A stretch of DNA of 64,000 bases from an uncultured Acetatifactor sp. (GCA_910578815.1 CAJTSE010000012.1:45248-109247); one strand, 5' to 3'; shown: positions 25,914 through 35,316, numbered from the stretch's first letter. Translations and numbers: made by a program. Notes: generated by a model from the sequence alone, not told the origin.

Positions 25914-26672
25914 ATGAGCGACAAGATTTCCCTTTATGGTTTTAATAATCTGACAAAATCTCTTAGCTTCAATATTTATGATGTATGCTATGCCAAGACG
26001 CAGCGGGAGCAGAAGGACTATATTGCCTATATTGACAAACAGTATAATTCCGAGCGTCTGACAAATATTCTGACCAATGTGACGGATATGATCGGGGCCA
26101 AAGTGTTGAATATTTCCAGTCAGGACTATGAGCCTCAGGGCAGCTCGGTAACGATTTTGGTTGCTGAAAAGAGTATGGTGCCGGTGGGAGACACCACGGT
26201 GGCTCATCTGGACAAGAGCCATATTACGGTGCATACCTATCCGGAGTATCATCCGGAGACCTGCCTGGCTACTTTTCGGGTGGATATTGACGTGGCTACC
26301 TGCGGGGAGATCACACCCCTTTCCACTCTGGATTATCTGATCGGCTCCTTTGATTCGGACATTATTACCATGGATTACCGGATCAGGGGATTTACCAGAG
26401 ATATTGGGGGGCATAAGCTGTTTATCGACCATCGGATAACCTCCATTCAGGATTATATTGACGAGTCCATACTGCGCAGATATGACGCGGTGGATATTAA
26501 TGTATATGATGCCAATATTTTTCATACAAAAATGTTGATCAAGGAGATTGATCTCCAGGAATATCTGTTCAACAGTGATGTCTATGAACTGCCGCCCAAA
26601 ATCCGGCTGGAGATCATGGATAATCTCAGAAAAGAGATGATTGAGATATTCAGCGGCAGAAATGTGTATTGA
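25914..26672 (+). CDS. speD: S-adenosylmethionine decarboxylase proenzyme
   Basis: A 252-residue, E. coli-type (class 1A-like) AdoMetDC. The proenzyme cleaves itself before a serine that becomes the pyruvoyl cofactor. The site is LDKSHITVHTYPE, Ser102. The later CGEITPLSTLDYL and MDYRIRGFTRD fit the family. It makes decarboxylated SAM, the aminopropyl donor for SpeE. The start has GAGAGGAGG six bases upstream. It is the first gene of the polyamine locus and is preceded by a structured RNA with a terminator. Confidence 0.93.
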   Translation: MSDKISLYGFNNLTKSLSFNIYDVCYAKTQREQKDYIAYIDKQYNSERLTNILTNVTDMIGAKVLNISSQDYEPQGSSVTILVAEKSMVPVGDTTVAHLDKSHITVHTYPEYHPETCLATFRVDIDVATCGEITPLSTLDYLIGSFDSDIITMDYRIRGFTRDIGGHKLFIDHRITSIQDYIDESILRRYDAVDINVYDANIFHTKMLIKEIDLQEYLFNSDVYELPPKIRLEIMDNLRKEMIEIFSGRNVY

Positions 26673-26767
26673 AAGCAGGGGTCGGCGGCTTGTCCGGGGT
26701 GGTATAACTGACAGGCCGCAGCAGTATGTTGTAAACAGTGCATAAGTGTTCTGTACAGGCTGACTTT

Positions 26768-26797
26768 GGGATTGTGAGCCGTTGCAGGACTGCGACA
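26768..26797. repeat. GGGATTGTGAG module, second copy
   Basis: GGGATTGTGAG is followed by a GTTGCA/TGCGAC stem and CATGGA, closely matching 18715-18748. It directly precedes the 165-bp palindrome. Confidence 0.5.
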
Positions 26798-26803
26798 TGG
26801 AAA

Positions 26804-26968
26804 CTAGTGCACTGACCTGTTCATATTTCGCCAAATGATTTGCCTGAATTTCCATCTGCCACGTTGGCTTCAATCGACGATGCCTTGTGCTCGCCTCATT
26901 CAGCCGCCTTGCAGACTGAAAATTCATTCTGCATCATTTAGCTGAAAATGAACAGGTCAGCACACTAG
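26804..26968. repeat. 165-bp imperfect palindrome between speD and the decarboxylase gene
   Basis: The ends CTAGTG-CA-CTGACCTGTTCAT (26804-26824) and ATGAACAGGTCAG-CA-CACTAG (26948-26968) are inverted, with two mismatches in 21. The similarity continues inward in patches (AAATGAT, TGAATTT, TCTG), leaving a loop of about 50 bases. No ORF is inside. This fills the 331-base gap 26673-27003. A MITE-like insertion or a long regulatory hairpin is possible. Confidence 0.7.
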
Positions 26969-27003
26969 CGTGTCGGATTTGTATAGGAGAAAGGAGGCGC
27001 CGG

Positions 27004-28464
27004 ATGGGCCGTTTTAATCAGTCAAGAGCCCCGATTTATGAGGCGCTGGAAGAATTCAGAAGAAACAGGGTTGTACCCTTTGACGTGCCGGGACATAAGC
27101 GGGGCCGTGGAAATCCGGAACTGGTGGAGCTGCTGGGACAGCAATGCGTGGGAATTGACGTAAATTCCATGAAGGCCCTGGACAATCTCTGCCATCCTGT
27201 GTCGGTGATCCGGGAGGCGGAGGAAATGGCGGCGGAGGCCTTTGGAGCGGCATACGCCTTTCTCATGGTGGGGGGAACAACCTCATCCGTACAGAGTATG
27301 GTGCTGAGCGTCTGCAAGAAGGGTGACAAAATTATTCTGCCCAGAAATGTACACAGGAGTGTGATTAATGCGCTGGTCCTGGGAGGTGCCATTCCCATTT
27401 ATGTAAATCCGGACATGGACAGGGAGTTGGGAATCGCATTGGGCATGAAGGTTTCCCAAGTGGAAAAGACCATTCGGGAAAATCCCGACGCGGTGGCAGT
27501 GCTGGTGAATAACCCTACTTATTACGGTATTTGCTCCGATTTGAGAAGCATTGTAAAGCTGGCTCATGCAAGCGGCATGAAGGTGTTGGTAGATGAAGCC
27601 CACGGAACGCATTTTTATTTTGGCGAAAATATGCCGTTGTCGGCTATGGAAGCAGGGGCGGACATGGCGGCAGTCAGCATGCACAAATCGGGAGGAAGCC
27701 TGACGCAGAGTTCCTTTTTGCTGACGGGAGCGGCAGTGAATCCCGGTTATGTTCGTCAGGTGATCAACCTGACTCAGACCACCAGCGCCTCCTATTTGCT
27801 GCTGGCAAGCCTGGATATTTCCAGGCGGAATCTGGCACTTCGGGGGAAAGCGGAATTTGCCAAGGTCACAGCGCTGGCCGAATATGCCAGAGAAGAGATT
27901 AACCGCATCGGCGGGTATTATGCTTATACGGCGGAACTGATCAACGGAGACAGTATTTTTGACTTTGACAGAACAAAGCTGACGGTGAACACGTTGGGGA
28001 TTGGTTTGGCCGGAATTGAAGTTTATGATATTCTGCGGGATGAGTATGATATTCAGATGGAGCTGGGGGATATTGCAAATGTGCTTGCCTATATTTCCAT
28101 CGGCGACAGGGAGCGGGATATGGAGCGGCTGATCGGCGCGCTGGCTGAAATCAGGCGGAAATACGCCAAAGACAATTCGGGAATGTATACGCAGGAATAT
28201 ATTGAGCCTAGGGTTGCCGTGTCGCCCCAAAGCGCATTTTATGCGGAAAAGGAGTCTATGCCGCTGGCGGAGACGGAGGGGAGGATCTGCAGTGAGTTTG
28301 TCATGTGTTATCCGCCGGGTATTCCCATTCTGGCTCCCGGCGAAGAGATAACCGCAGAAATTCTGGAGTATATCGTGTATGCCAAAGAAAAAGGCTGTTC
28401 CATGACGGGGCCGGAGGATGCGGCGATAGAACGGCTGAACGTACTGAAGGAGATCAGATATTAA
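27004..28464 (+). CDS. speA: Orn/Lys/Arg decarboxylase family protein (likely arginine decarboxylase)
   Basis: A 486-residue fold-type I PLP decarboxylase of the short Firmicute SpeA/CadA type. It has PFDVPGHKRGRG near the N-terminus, MVGGTTSSVQSM, NNPTYYG, DEAHGTHFYF, and the PLP lysine in MHKSGGSLTQSS. The C-terminal domain has VMCYPPGIPILAPGEEIT. Sequence cannot separate arginine from lysine as substrate. The neighbouring aguA and aguB, which consume agmatine, argue for arginine. AAAGGAGG lies seven bases before ATG 27004. It is 12 bases from speE. Confidence 0.85.
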   Translation: MGRFNQSRAPIYEALEEFRRNRVVPFDVPGHKRGRGNPELVELLGQQCVGIDVNSMKALDNLCHPVSVIREAEEMAAEAFGAAYAFLMVGGTTSSVQSMVLSVCKKGDKIILPRNVHRSVINALVLGGAIPIYVNPDMDRELGIALGMKVSQVEKTIRENPDAVAVLVNNPTYYGICSDLRSIVKLAHASGMKVLVDEAHGTHFYFGENMPLSAMEAGADMAAVSMHKSGGSLTQSSFLLTGAAVNPGYVRQVINLTQTTSASYLLLASLDISRRNLALRGKAEFAKVTALAEYAREEINRIGGYYAYTAELINGDSIFDFDRTKLTVNTLGIGLAGIEVYDILRDEYDIQMELGDIANVLAYISIGDRERDMERLIGALAEIRRKYAKDNSGMYTQEYIEPRVAVSPQSAFYAEKESMPLAETEGRICSEFVMCYPPGIPILAPGEEITAEILEYIVYAKEKGCSMTGPEDAAIERLNVLKEIRY

Positions 28465-28476
28465 GGAGGGCAGAGC

Positions 28477-29343
28477 ATGGAATTATGGTTTTCGGAACCG
28501 CATACGCCCAATGTCAAGCTTTCGATTCGGGTGGAGCGGCAGTTGTACAGCGGGGAAAGTGATTTTCAGCGGATTGATGTGTTTGAATCGCCGGAGTTTG
28601 GCCGGTTTCTTGTGTTGGACGGCTATATCATGCTGACGGAGAAGGATGAGTTCATTTATCATGAGATGATGGTACATGTTCCCATGGCGGTTCATCCTCA
28701 TGTAAGACGGGTGCTTGTGATTGGAGCCGGGGATGGGGGCGTGGTCAGGGAGCTGACGAAGTATCCGGAGATTGAGCAGATTGACCTGGTGGAGATCGAC
28801 GAGCAGGTGATTCATGTATGCAGGGAATTTCTGCCTGAAATTTCCTGCAAGCTGGATGAAAACAGGGTCCATATTTATTATGAGGATGGTCTTAGGTTTG
28901 TTCGTGCCAGAGAAGATGCCTACGACCTGATTATTGTGGATTCCACGGATCCTTTTGGCCCCGGTGAGGGTCTGTTTACCAGAGAGTTTTACGGAAACTG
29001 TTACAAGGCGCTGAAGGAGGACGGCATCATGGTAAATCAGCATGAAAGCCCTTTTTACCAGGCGGATGCCACGGCCTGTATGCGGGCACACAAGCGGATT
29101 GTGGAGACTTTTCCCATCAGTAAGGTTTATCAGGCTCATATTCCCACCTACCCTTCAGGCCACTGGCTGTTCGGCTTTGCCTCCAAGAAATATCATCCGC
29201 TGCGGGAGCTGGATAAAGACCGCTTTCTGGACCGGGAGCTGGATACCAGATATTATACGCCAAGGCTGCACGAGGGTGCGTTCTGCCTTCCGGCCTATGT
29301 GGAAAAGCTGCTGCGAAGCGTGGAAGGTGAAAAGATTTTCTAA
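28477..29343 (+). CDS. speE: Polyamine aminopropyltransferase (spermidine synthase)
   Basis: 288 residues. It transfers the aminopropyl group of decarboxylated SAM to putrescine. Landmarks: N-terminal YSGESDFQRIDVFESPEFGRFLVLDG, YHEMMVHVPM, IGAGDGGVVREL (nucleotide binding), DLVEIDEQVI, and the catalytic region VDSTDPFGPGEGLF. It follows the decarboxylase with GGAGGG. Its last residues and stop (GEKIF) come from AAAAGATTTTCTAAG, which equals one arm of the 58-bp hairpin family, but no second arm follows. Confidence 0.95.
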   Translation: MELWFSEPHTPNVKLSIRVERQLYSGESDFQRIDVFESPEFGRFLVLDGYIMLTEKDEFIYHEMMVHVPMAVHPHVRRVLVIGAGDGGVVRELTKYPEIEQIDLVEIDEQVIHVCREFLPEISCKLDENRVHIYYEDGLRFVRAREDAYDLIIVDSTDPFGPGEGLFTREFYGNCYKALKEDGIMVNQHESPFYQADATACMRAHKRIVETFPISKVYQAHIPTYPSGHWLFGFASKKYHPLRELDKDRFLDRELDTRYYTPRLHEGAFCLPAYVEKLLRSVEGEKIF

Positions 29344-29357
29344 GGCGGAGGTATTTC

Positions 29358-30791
29358 ATGGGTGAAGGGAAGCGGCGCAGGGCAGCGGCGGTCGCAGTGG
29401 TGCTGGCAGTTATTGTATTTGCAATATTGCTGGCAGTTATAGGGAAAGTTCGGCGGTATTCGGAGAGTCAGGGACTGCCAAAGGAAGAGAGCGCGGAGAC
29501 ATTTCAAAATCGGGATGATATGACATTTTTGTCAGAAAGTTCGGGGAATGGGGATGAACTGTCTTTGAAGCAGGAAGAGCAGGAGATTTTCGCTTCAAGT
29601 CCTCATTTGGAAAATGAAGCAGAATTTGATTTAGAGGTATCGGAAAATATGCCGGAGGCGGGAGAACCGGAAGCCGGGAAGGACGCGGGAGTGAATTTGC
29701 CAATGGAAGCAAATCCTCAACAAGAGTCTGAAGATGGGGAGAAAACGGCAGAGAAGTCCGAGCTGGATCAGATGGCGCTTCTGCTGGAATCCATGACCGT
29801 AAAAGAGAAGGTTTACCAGCTGTTTATAGTATTTCCATGGCAAGTGACAGGGGTGTCACCTGTTACCAAGGCCGGAGAATTAACCAGGCAGGGACTGGAG
29901 GAATATCCCGTAGGCGGATTCATTTATGACAAGTCAAACATGGTGAGCAGAGAGCAGGTGACGGAAATGCTCACTACGGTGCAGACTTATTCGAAAATCC
30001 CCCTGATTTTGACCTGCGATGAGGAAGGGGGCAGGGTCAACCGCCTGATGAGTACGGTGGGAACGACATACATTGACAGTATGATGAGTTATCGGGACCA
30101 GGGAACGGAAAAGGCGGCAGAAAACGCAAAGATAATTGCCGGAGATATGTTGAGCTGCGGTTTTAACACGGACTTGGCGCCTGTGGCGGATGTGTGGTCC
30201 AATCCGGAGAATAAGGTGATCGGAGACCGGGCTTACAGTGATGATTTTGCCCAGGCAGCTGTGCTGGTGGCATCTGCGGTGGAGGGCTTTCATGCGGGAG
30301 GTGCAGCCTGTACTTTAAAACACTTTCCAGGACACGGAGACACAGCGGCGGATTCCCATAAGGGCGCGGTATATGTAACAAAGACACTGGATGAGTTAAG
30401 GGAGGGCGAGCTGCTTCCTTTTCAGGCAGGCATAGATGCGGGAGCCGATCTGGTCATGATCGGACACTTGACGGTATCGGATGTGGAAGATGTGCCGGCG
30501 GTTTTTTCTTATGAAATTGTTACCGTGCTTTTACGGGAGGAAATGGGTTTTGATGGCGTGGTTATAACGGATTCCCTGCAGATGAAGGCTGTCACGGATG
30601 CCTATGGCAGCGGGCAGGCGGCCGTGCTGGCTGTGAAGGCAGGGGTGGATATACTGCTGTGTCCGGAGGATTTAAAGGCGACGGCGGATGCTCTTCTGGA
30701 AGCAGTAGAAACCGGAGAAATCTCGGAAGAGCGTTTGAATGAGAGCGTGATGCGGATACTGAAGCTGAAGGAAGAGAGAGGTATTCTTTGA
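29358..30791 (+). CDS. Membrane-anchored GH3 beta-N-acetylhexosaminidase (NagZ-like)
   Basis: 477 residues. An N-terminal membrane anchor (about 8-30) leads into a long acidic, low-complexity linker (about 35-130) and then a single GH3 TIM-barrel domain. The family signature is present: TLKHFPGHGDTAADSH (the His/Asp dyad of NagZ-type enzymes), MIGHLTV, and the nucleophile in GFDGVVITDSLQMKAV. It would act outside the membrane on peptidoglycan-derived or host GlcNAc glycosides. It lacks the sandwich domain of beta-glucosidases. It sits in the polyamine operon line without an obvious metabolic tie. Confidence 0.88.
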   Translation: MGEGKRRRAAAVAVVLAVIVFAILLAVIGKVRRYSESQGLPKEESAETFQNRDDMTFLSESSGNGDELSLKQEEQEIFASSPHLENEAEFDLEVSENMPEAGEPEAGKDAGVNLPMEANPQQESEDGEKTAEKSELDQMALLLESMTVKEKVYQLFIVFPWQVTGVSPVTKAGELTRQGLEEYPVGGFIYDKSNMVSREQVTEMLTTVQTYSKIPLILTCDEEGGRVNRLMSTVGTTYIDSMMSYRDQGTEKAAENAKIIAGDMLSCGFNTDLAPVADVWSNPENKVIGDRAYSDDFAQAAVLVASAVEGFHAGGAACTLKHFPGHGDTAADSHKGAVYVTKTLDELREGELLPFQAGIDAGADLVMIGHLTVSDVEDVPAVFSYEIVTVLLREEMGFDGVVITDSLQMKAVTDAYGSGQAAVLAVKAGVDILLCPEDLKATADALLEAVETGEISEERLNESVMRILKLKEERGIL

Positions 30792-30882
30792 TTGAGAGAC
30801 AAATGCCTGAGGGAAGATGGTTGGACGTAACTTTCCAAATACTGATTGATATGCGTGCAAAAGCACACAAAGGGGTATACAA

Positions 30883-31443
30883 ATGAAAGAAAGAGACAGA
30901 AAGCGGTTTCGTAATTTATCATTGGCCCAGAATATTGTGATCTGCCTGATTTATGCTTATATGCTGGTGAGCTTTGTGGTGCTTTGGGCGGCTATGAAGG
31001 GTCTGTTTAACACTATCAATACTCAGCGTAAGGGAGAAATAGATGATGTTGCAGGCTGGGGAATCATTATGGAAGGGTTTGGCGGGGTGCTGGGAGGCTT
31101 TGTGGTAATCGTTTTGGGCTTTCTGCTTCTGGTCTTTACGGTCTGGCAGATTATTCTGTGGCTGATGTTCTGGAAGGCAAACCGCCGGACCAGGCTCTTT
31201 TCCAAAAGGAAGCCCTGGGGAATTGCGGATCAGTTTTTTAAAATTCTTGTGGCAATATTCGGCTTGCGGGCTGCCGGAGAAGGACTGGCGGAGTTGATTA
31301 ACTCGGAGGCGGCCGAGGCAGGGGACATGATCGGTACGGTTTTGGCGGTAGGCGTATTCCTGTTTTTCCTGATTACGGGAGTATATCTTATGATAATGCT
31401 TTGCAGGAAAAGGGAAGAAATTGCAGAGGGTGAGGAATTCTAA
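30883..31443 (+). CDS. Four-helix membrane protein, unknown function
   Basis: 186 residues with about four membrane helices (IVICLIYAYMLVSFVVLWAA, GGFVVIVLGFLLLVFTVWQII, ILVAIFGLRAAGEGL, IGTVLAVGVFLFFLITGVYL) and basic cytosolic loops (KANRRTRLFSKRK). The C-terminus is acidic (EEIAEGEEF). No family recognised. It lies between the GH3 enzyme and the carboxynorspermidine dehydrogenase in the same direction. ATG 30883 is weakly served by a ribosome site (AAAGGGG, 30868-30874). Confidence 0.6.
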   Translation: MKERDRKRFRNLSLAQNIVICLIYAYMLVSFVVLWAAMKGLFNTINTQRKGEIDDVAGWGIIMEGFGGVLGGFVVIVLGFLLLVFTVWQIILWLMFWKANRRTRLFSKRKPWGIADQFFKILVAIFGLRAAGEGLAELINSEAAEAGDMIGTVLAVGVFLFFLITGVYLMIMLCRKREEIAEGEEF

Positions 31444-31573
31444 CAGAGAAGCAATGAAATTGAGATACAAAATTGAGATACAATAAAAGTGCGCTAAAGG
31501 AAAAAGGACAGAGCAGAAAGAGGACAAAGTAAAAAAAAGACAAGGCACAAAAAGAAAAAGGAGGCGGCAGAAA

Positions 31574-32851
31574 ATGTCAAAAATTTTAATTATTGGCTGT
31601 GGGGGCGTGGCTTCCGTGGCGATTCAAAAATGTGCGGGGAGGGCGGATGTGTTTTCCGAGATCTGTATAGCCAGCCGCACGGTCAGCAAGTGTGAGGCAT
31701 TGAAGGAAAAAATCCAGAGAGATTATAAAGAGGCCGGAAAAAATCCTCCCGTTATCACTACGGCAAAGGTGGACGCGGATGATGTAAATGATCTTACGGC
31801 CTTGTTAAAAAGGGAGCAGCCAAAGGCAGTATTAAATTTGGCGCTGCCTTATCAGGACTTGACAATTATGGACGCCTGCCTGGCCTGCGGAGTGGACTAC
31901 ATTGATACCGCAAATTACGAGGCGGAGGATACAGAGAACCCCGCATGGCGGGCAGTATATGAAAAACGTTGTCGGGAGAAGGGCTTTACGGCGTACTTTG
32001 ACTATTCCTGGCAGTGGGCATACAGGGAACGGTTTGAAAAGGCGGGGATCACCGGTCTGCTGGGAAGCGGCTTTGATCCGGGTGTCACCAGTGTGTTTAC
32101 GGCATATGCGTTAAAGCATTATTTTGACGAGATTCATTATATTGACATTATGGACTGTAACGGGGGGGATCACGGCTATCCCTTTGCTACCAATTTTAAC
32201 CCGGAGATTAATCTGCGGGAGGTTTCTGCCAACGGCTCTTACTGGGAGGACGGCCGCTGGGTAGAGACCAGGCCCATGGAAATTAAGAGGGAGTACGATT
32301 TTGCCCAGGTAGGAAAAAAGGACATGTACCTTCTGCACCATGAAGAGATTGAGTCTCTGGCGGCAAATATTCCGGGAGTAAAAAGAATTCGCTTCTTTAT
32401 GACTTTCGGGCAGAGCTATCTGACTCATATGAAATGCTTGGAGAATGTAGGGATGCTGCGGACGGATCCAGTAATGTTTGAAGGGCGTGAGATCGTGCCC
32501 ATTCAGTTTTTAAAAGCACTGCTTCCGGATCCCGCATCCCTTGGCCCTCGCACTGTAGGTAAGACCAATATTGGCTGTATTTTTACCGGTATCAAGGACG
32601 GAAAAGAAAAGTCAATATATATTTATAATGTATGCGATCACCAGGAATGTTATAAGGAGCTGGGGTCCCAGGCGATTTCTTATACTACGGGTGTTCCGGC
32701 CATGATCGGAGCAATGCTGGTCATGACCGGTGTTTGGAAGAAGCCGGGCGTGTTCAATGTAGAGGAGTTTGATCCCGATCCCTTTATGGAGGCGCTGAAC
32801 CGGTACGGGCTGCCCTGGGTAGTGGAGGAAAATCCGGTTTTAGTGGAGTGA
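31574..32851 (+). CDS. Carboxynorspermidine/carboxyspermidine dehydrogenase
   Basis: A 425-residue saccharopine-dehydrogenase-like enzyme. It has an N-terminal Rossmann motif LIIGCGGVASVAIQKC, ANYEAEDTENPAW, YFDYSWQWAY and GLLGSGFDPGVTSVFTAYA, typical of the CANSDH family. It condenses aspartate semialdehyde with putrescine (or diaminopropane) to carboxyspermidine (or carboxynorspermidine) with NADPH. The decarboxylase partner is at 40219. Together they give a route to spermidine without decarboxylated SAM, next to the SpeD/SpeE route. AAAAAGGAGGCGG lies just upstream. Confidence 0.92.
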   Translation: MSKILIIGCGGVASVAIQKCAGRADVFSEICIASRTVSKCEALKEKIQRDYKEAGKNPPVITTAKVDADDVNDLTALLKREQPKAVLNLALPYQDLTIMDACLACGVDYIDTANYEAEDTENPAWRAVYEKRCREKGFTAYFDYSWQWAYRERFEKAGITGLLGSGFDPGVTSVFTAYALKHYFDEIHYIDIMDCNGGDHGYPFATNFNPEINLREVSANGSYWEDGRWVETRPMEIKREYDFAQVGKKDMYLLHHEEIESLAANIPGVKRIRFFMTFGQSYLTHMKCLENVGMLRTDPVMFEGREIVPIQFLKALLPDPASLGPRTVGKTNIGCIFTGIKDGKEKSIYIYNVCDHQECYKELGSQAISYTTGVPAMIGAMLVMTGVWKKPGVFNVEEFDPDPFMEALNRYGLPWVVEENPVLVE

Positions 32852-34243
32852 GGGGTCCTTTACTGCTCCGATGAAGACAGGCAGGTTTTCTTCACAGTCG
32901 ATAATCATGTATACAAAGGGCCGGTCCAGATAAACCGTTTTCGGCTCAACGGGATTTAATGCCGCGGACTCCTGCTTTATTTCCACAGCGGTAGCGGCGC
33001 CGGCCTTTGTTCCCTTTTCATCCACGGAGATATAGGTTTTATGAATCACCCGGCTGATGAAAAGATTACCTGCAGGATTACTTCCCAGACCGGAAAGGTC
33101 CGCAAGCTCGGAATCAAAAGCATCAGTCATTCCCAGGGAAGTCAGCATATCATTCAAAAGAGCGCTGTATTCCGTTTCGAATTTGGGGATGGCTGCTTCC
33201 ACGGGAGTTTCCATGGAATTCGAAAGCAGTTCATGAAGGTCTTTTCCCGTGAGGGTGGCGGCGTAAGCATCTATGCTGATGCCTTCCTCCGGCAGCAGGG
33301 CTGCAAAGGCATACTTTTTATCGCTGTAATATTTTAAAAAGCCTTGGGCCTGTGTGTCCTGCAGGTAAGTATATTCCGACGAATACATCATTTCCACATC
33401 AAGGATGTCACCGTCTTCACAGGTGAAGCTTCCGTCCTGGATCTGATATTCATTGTAGATTTTCTGCCATTCGGCATCAAAGGCCAGAGCATTGATCAGG
33501 TACATCACCGCATCCTCCGGAATCTGATCTATAATTTCCGGAATCATTTTATCAGTATTCTCAGAAACCCAGCTGTTAATATCTTTTAATGTGGAGCCGT
33601 CAAAGGGAGCCATATAGACGTCGGCGTTAAAGTACGCTGCATTGGTCTGCAGGAAATCCGGAGAAACGGTAAAGCTGCCGTTATCCTTTACCCAAAGGGA
33701 GTTGGCCGTATGCAGTTTGTACTTTTCATCAGACGGAAGCCCTTCACTGTAAGTCTTAAGGTAACTGCAAAGAGACTTCAGATCGGCGCCAAAGAGCCCT
33801 TCCATCTGCGTCAGGGTTTCTCCCCTTGCTCCGCCGGCGGTCATGGCCAGAGCGTTAATGACAGACAAGGGTGAAATCAGAACATTGCCTTCTGTCTCTT
33901 CCGTCACGCACTCCTGAAAGAGTTTCACTGCAAAATCTGTGTAAGTAACGGCGTCTGCGGCAGGCAGATCAGCATTCGCCGAGCCTGGCACAACGCTCCC
34001 AAAGCCTGCCGCCGAACCGACCTGACCGTCGTTTTCACCAGCAGTGCCTATTTGTCTGCCGTCTTCTCCCGCATTAGCGGATTTGCTGAGCCCCTCTTCC
34101 GCATCATTAGGCTGCTCTGCCGATACGCCATCCATCAGGTTCTGGCTGTGCCCGCAGTCTCCACAGCCGGTAAATAGGGCGAGAGCCGCCAGGGCACAGA
34201 TTCCTGCAGATAAAATTCCGGGTAACTGTTTTTTCATAATCAT
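32840..34243 (-). CDS. Lipoprotein serpin
   Basis: 467 residues. A type II signal peptide ends LFTGC (lipobox), so the mature protein is lipid-anchored outside. A low-complexity linker (about 30-100) precedes a full serpin domain. The hinge of the reactive-centre loop is DEKGTKAGAATAVEI, with the small residues that inhibitory serpins need, followed by the conserved end FVYMIIDCEENLPVFIGAV. It probably traps serine or cysteine proteases of the gut. The start is set by GGAAAGG seven bases before ATG 34243. It overlaps the convergent CANSDH end by 12 bases. Confidence 0.9.
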   Translation of the reverse strand: MIMKKQLPGILSAGICALAALALFTGCGDCGHSQNLMDGVSAEQPNDAEEGLSKSANAGEDGRQIGTAGENDGQVGSAAGFGSVVPGSANADLPAADAVTYTDFAVKLFQECVTEETEGNVLISPLSVINALAMTAGGARGETLTQMEGLFGADLKSLCSYLKTYSEGLPSDEKYKLHTANSLWVKDNGSFTVSPDFLQTNAAYFNADVYMAPFDGSTLKDINSWVSENTDKMIPEIIDQIPEDAVMYLINALAFDAEWQKIYNEYQIQDGSFTCEDGDILDVEMMYSSEYTYLQDTQAQGFLKYYSDKKYAFAALLPEEGISIDAYAATLTGKDLHELLSNSMETPVEAAIPKFETEYSALLNDMLTSLGMTDAFDSELADLSGLGSNPAGNLFISRVIHKTYISVDEKGTKAGAATAVEIKQESAALNPVEPKTVYLDRPFVYMIIDCEENLPVFIGAVKDPSLH

Positions 34244-34459
34244 AACCATACCTTTCCGCACTGCTTTTGTATGTAAAGTATAATGTGCCGGGCAGTGCAC
34301 AGGCACAAAAGTCATGTAAAAGGTTATTATAAAAATATAGACGAAAAGCTTCTGGAAAAGTTTTACTATATTGTATTAGCACGTAAAATATGGTACAATA
34401 GTCCTAGGGATCCATTCATACAGGGCAGCTGGAAGTATATGGTCATGAGGAGGCGGATT

Positions 34460-35287
34460 ATGGCAAAACACAGTATACTGTTGGTTGGAAAAAATAAGGT
34501 AATGATAAATGAGTTTTTCACACATATAATGAATGATCTGGAATGTCTATCCTGCACCGGGCGCTTTGAGGATATAAAGAATCATTTGAAGTATTATAAG
34601 CCGGATGCTCTTATCTATTGTCTTCTGGAAGACAGCTATGAGGAAATGCAGCAGATCGTTTCGGCCAGAAGCAAGCTGGAGGAAAATAATATTCCTCTGG
34701 TGACGATAGGGCAGAGGGAGGACTGTGATGTGTTTTCCCGATACTGTGCAAATGCGGTGGACCTGAGTATAGAAAAAGCATCCCTCACCATCAGTCAGAT
34801 CGCCGCACGATTGAATCACTTTTTGGACAACAGGCCGGCGGCAAACAGTCAGATCCCTCCTGAGGATCATATACTGCAGGAGGCCATGCGCATACTGGAC
34901 ATGGAAGGGGCTCAGCCGGTTAAAAAGCATATTTTGGTGATAGATGATAATCCTATGATGCTGAAGGTGATCAGGGAGAGCCTTCGGGACAAATATGAGG
35001 TGGCTACAGCGATCAGCGGAAAGATCGCCAGAAAGTATCTGATGAATAAGACGGTGGACCTGATCCTTTTGGATTATGAAATGCCGGAGGAAAACGGCTC
35101 TGAGGTATTGGAAAAGCTGCGTCAAAATGAGGCCACAAAGCATATTCCGGTGATTTTTCTCACAGGAGTAAAGGAAAAGGCAAAGATTCAGAAGGTATTA
35201 CAGCTGAAACCGCAAGGATATCTTTTAAAGCCAATCGAGCATGATAAACTGGTTGAGGCCATTAACGGGCAGCTGGAAAAGAATTAA
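34460..35287 (+). CDS. Response regulator, tandem pseudo-receiver and receiver
   Basis: 275 residues. Residues 1-115 look like a degenerate receiver (ILLVGKNKVMINEFF, no phospho-Asp seen in DALIYCLL). A linker is followed by a canonical receiver: HILVIDDNPMM, the phosphoryl Asp in LILLDYEMP, FLTGV, and the lysine in YLLKPIE. There is no DNA-binding or enzymatic output domain. It probably works as a phosphorelay intermediate with the two hybrid kinases that follow. ATG 34460 lies six bases after GAGGAGG. Confidence 0.85.
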   Translation: MAKHSILLVGKNKVMINEFFTHIMNDLECLSCTGRFEDIKNHLKYYKPDALIYCLLEDSYEEMQQIVSARSKLEENNIPLVTIGQREDCDVFSRYCANAVDLSIEKASLTISQIAARLNHFLDNRPAANSQIPPEDHILQEAMRILDMEGAQPVKKHILVIDDNPMMLKVIRESLRDKYEVATAISGKIARKYLMNKTVDLILLDYEMPEENGSEVLEKLRQNEATKHIPVIFLTGVKEKAKIQKVLQLKPQGYLLKPIEHDKLVEAINGQLEKN

Positions 35288-35316
35288 GATTTCATATAAG
35301 CACAGGGGTACAGGCA

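Noticed and set aside
25680..26927. 415-codon minus-strand frame opposite speD
   Set aside because: It covers the speD gene and the terminator, lacks a family match, and speD is certain on the other strand.
29329..29345. Another copy of the 58-bp hairpin at the end of speE
   Set aside because: GTGAAAAGATTTTCTAAG matches the left arm, but no matching right arm follows before the next gene, so it cannot form the hairpin.
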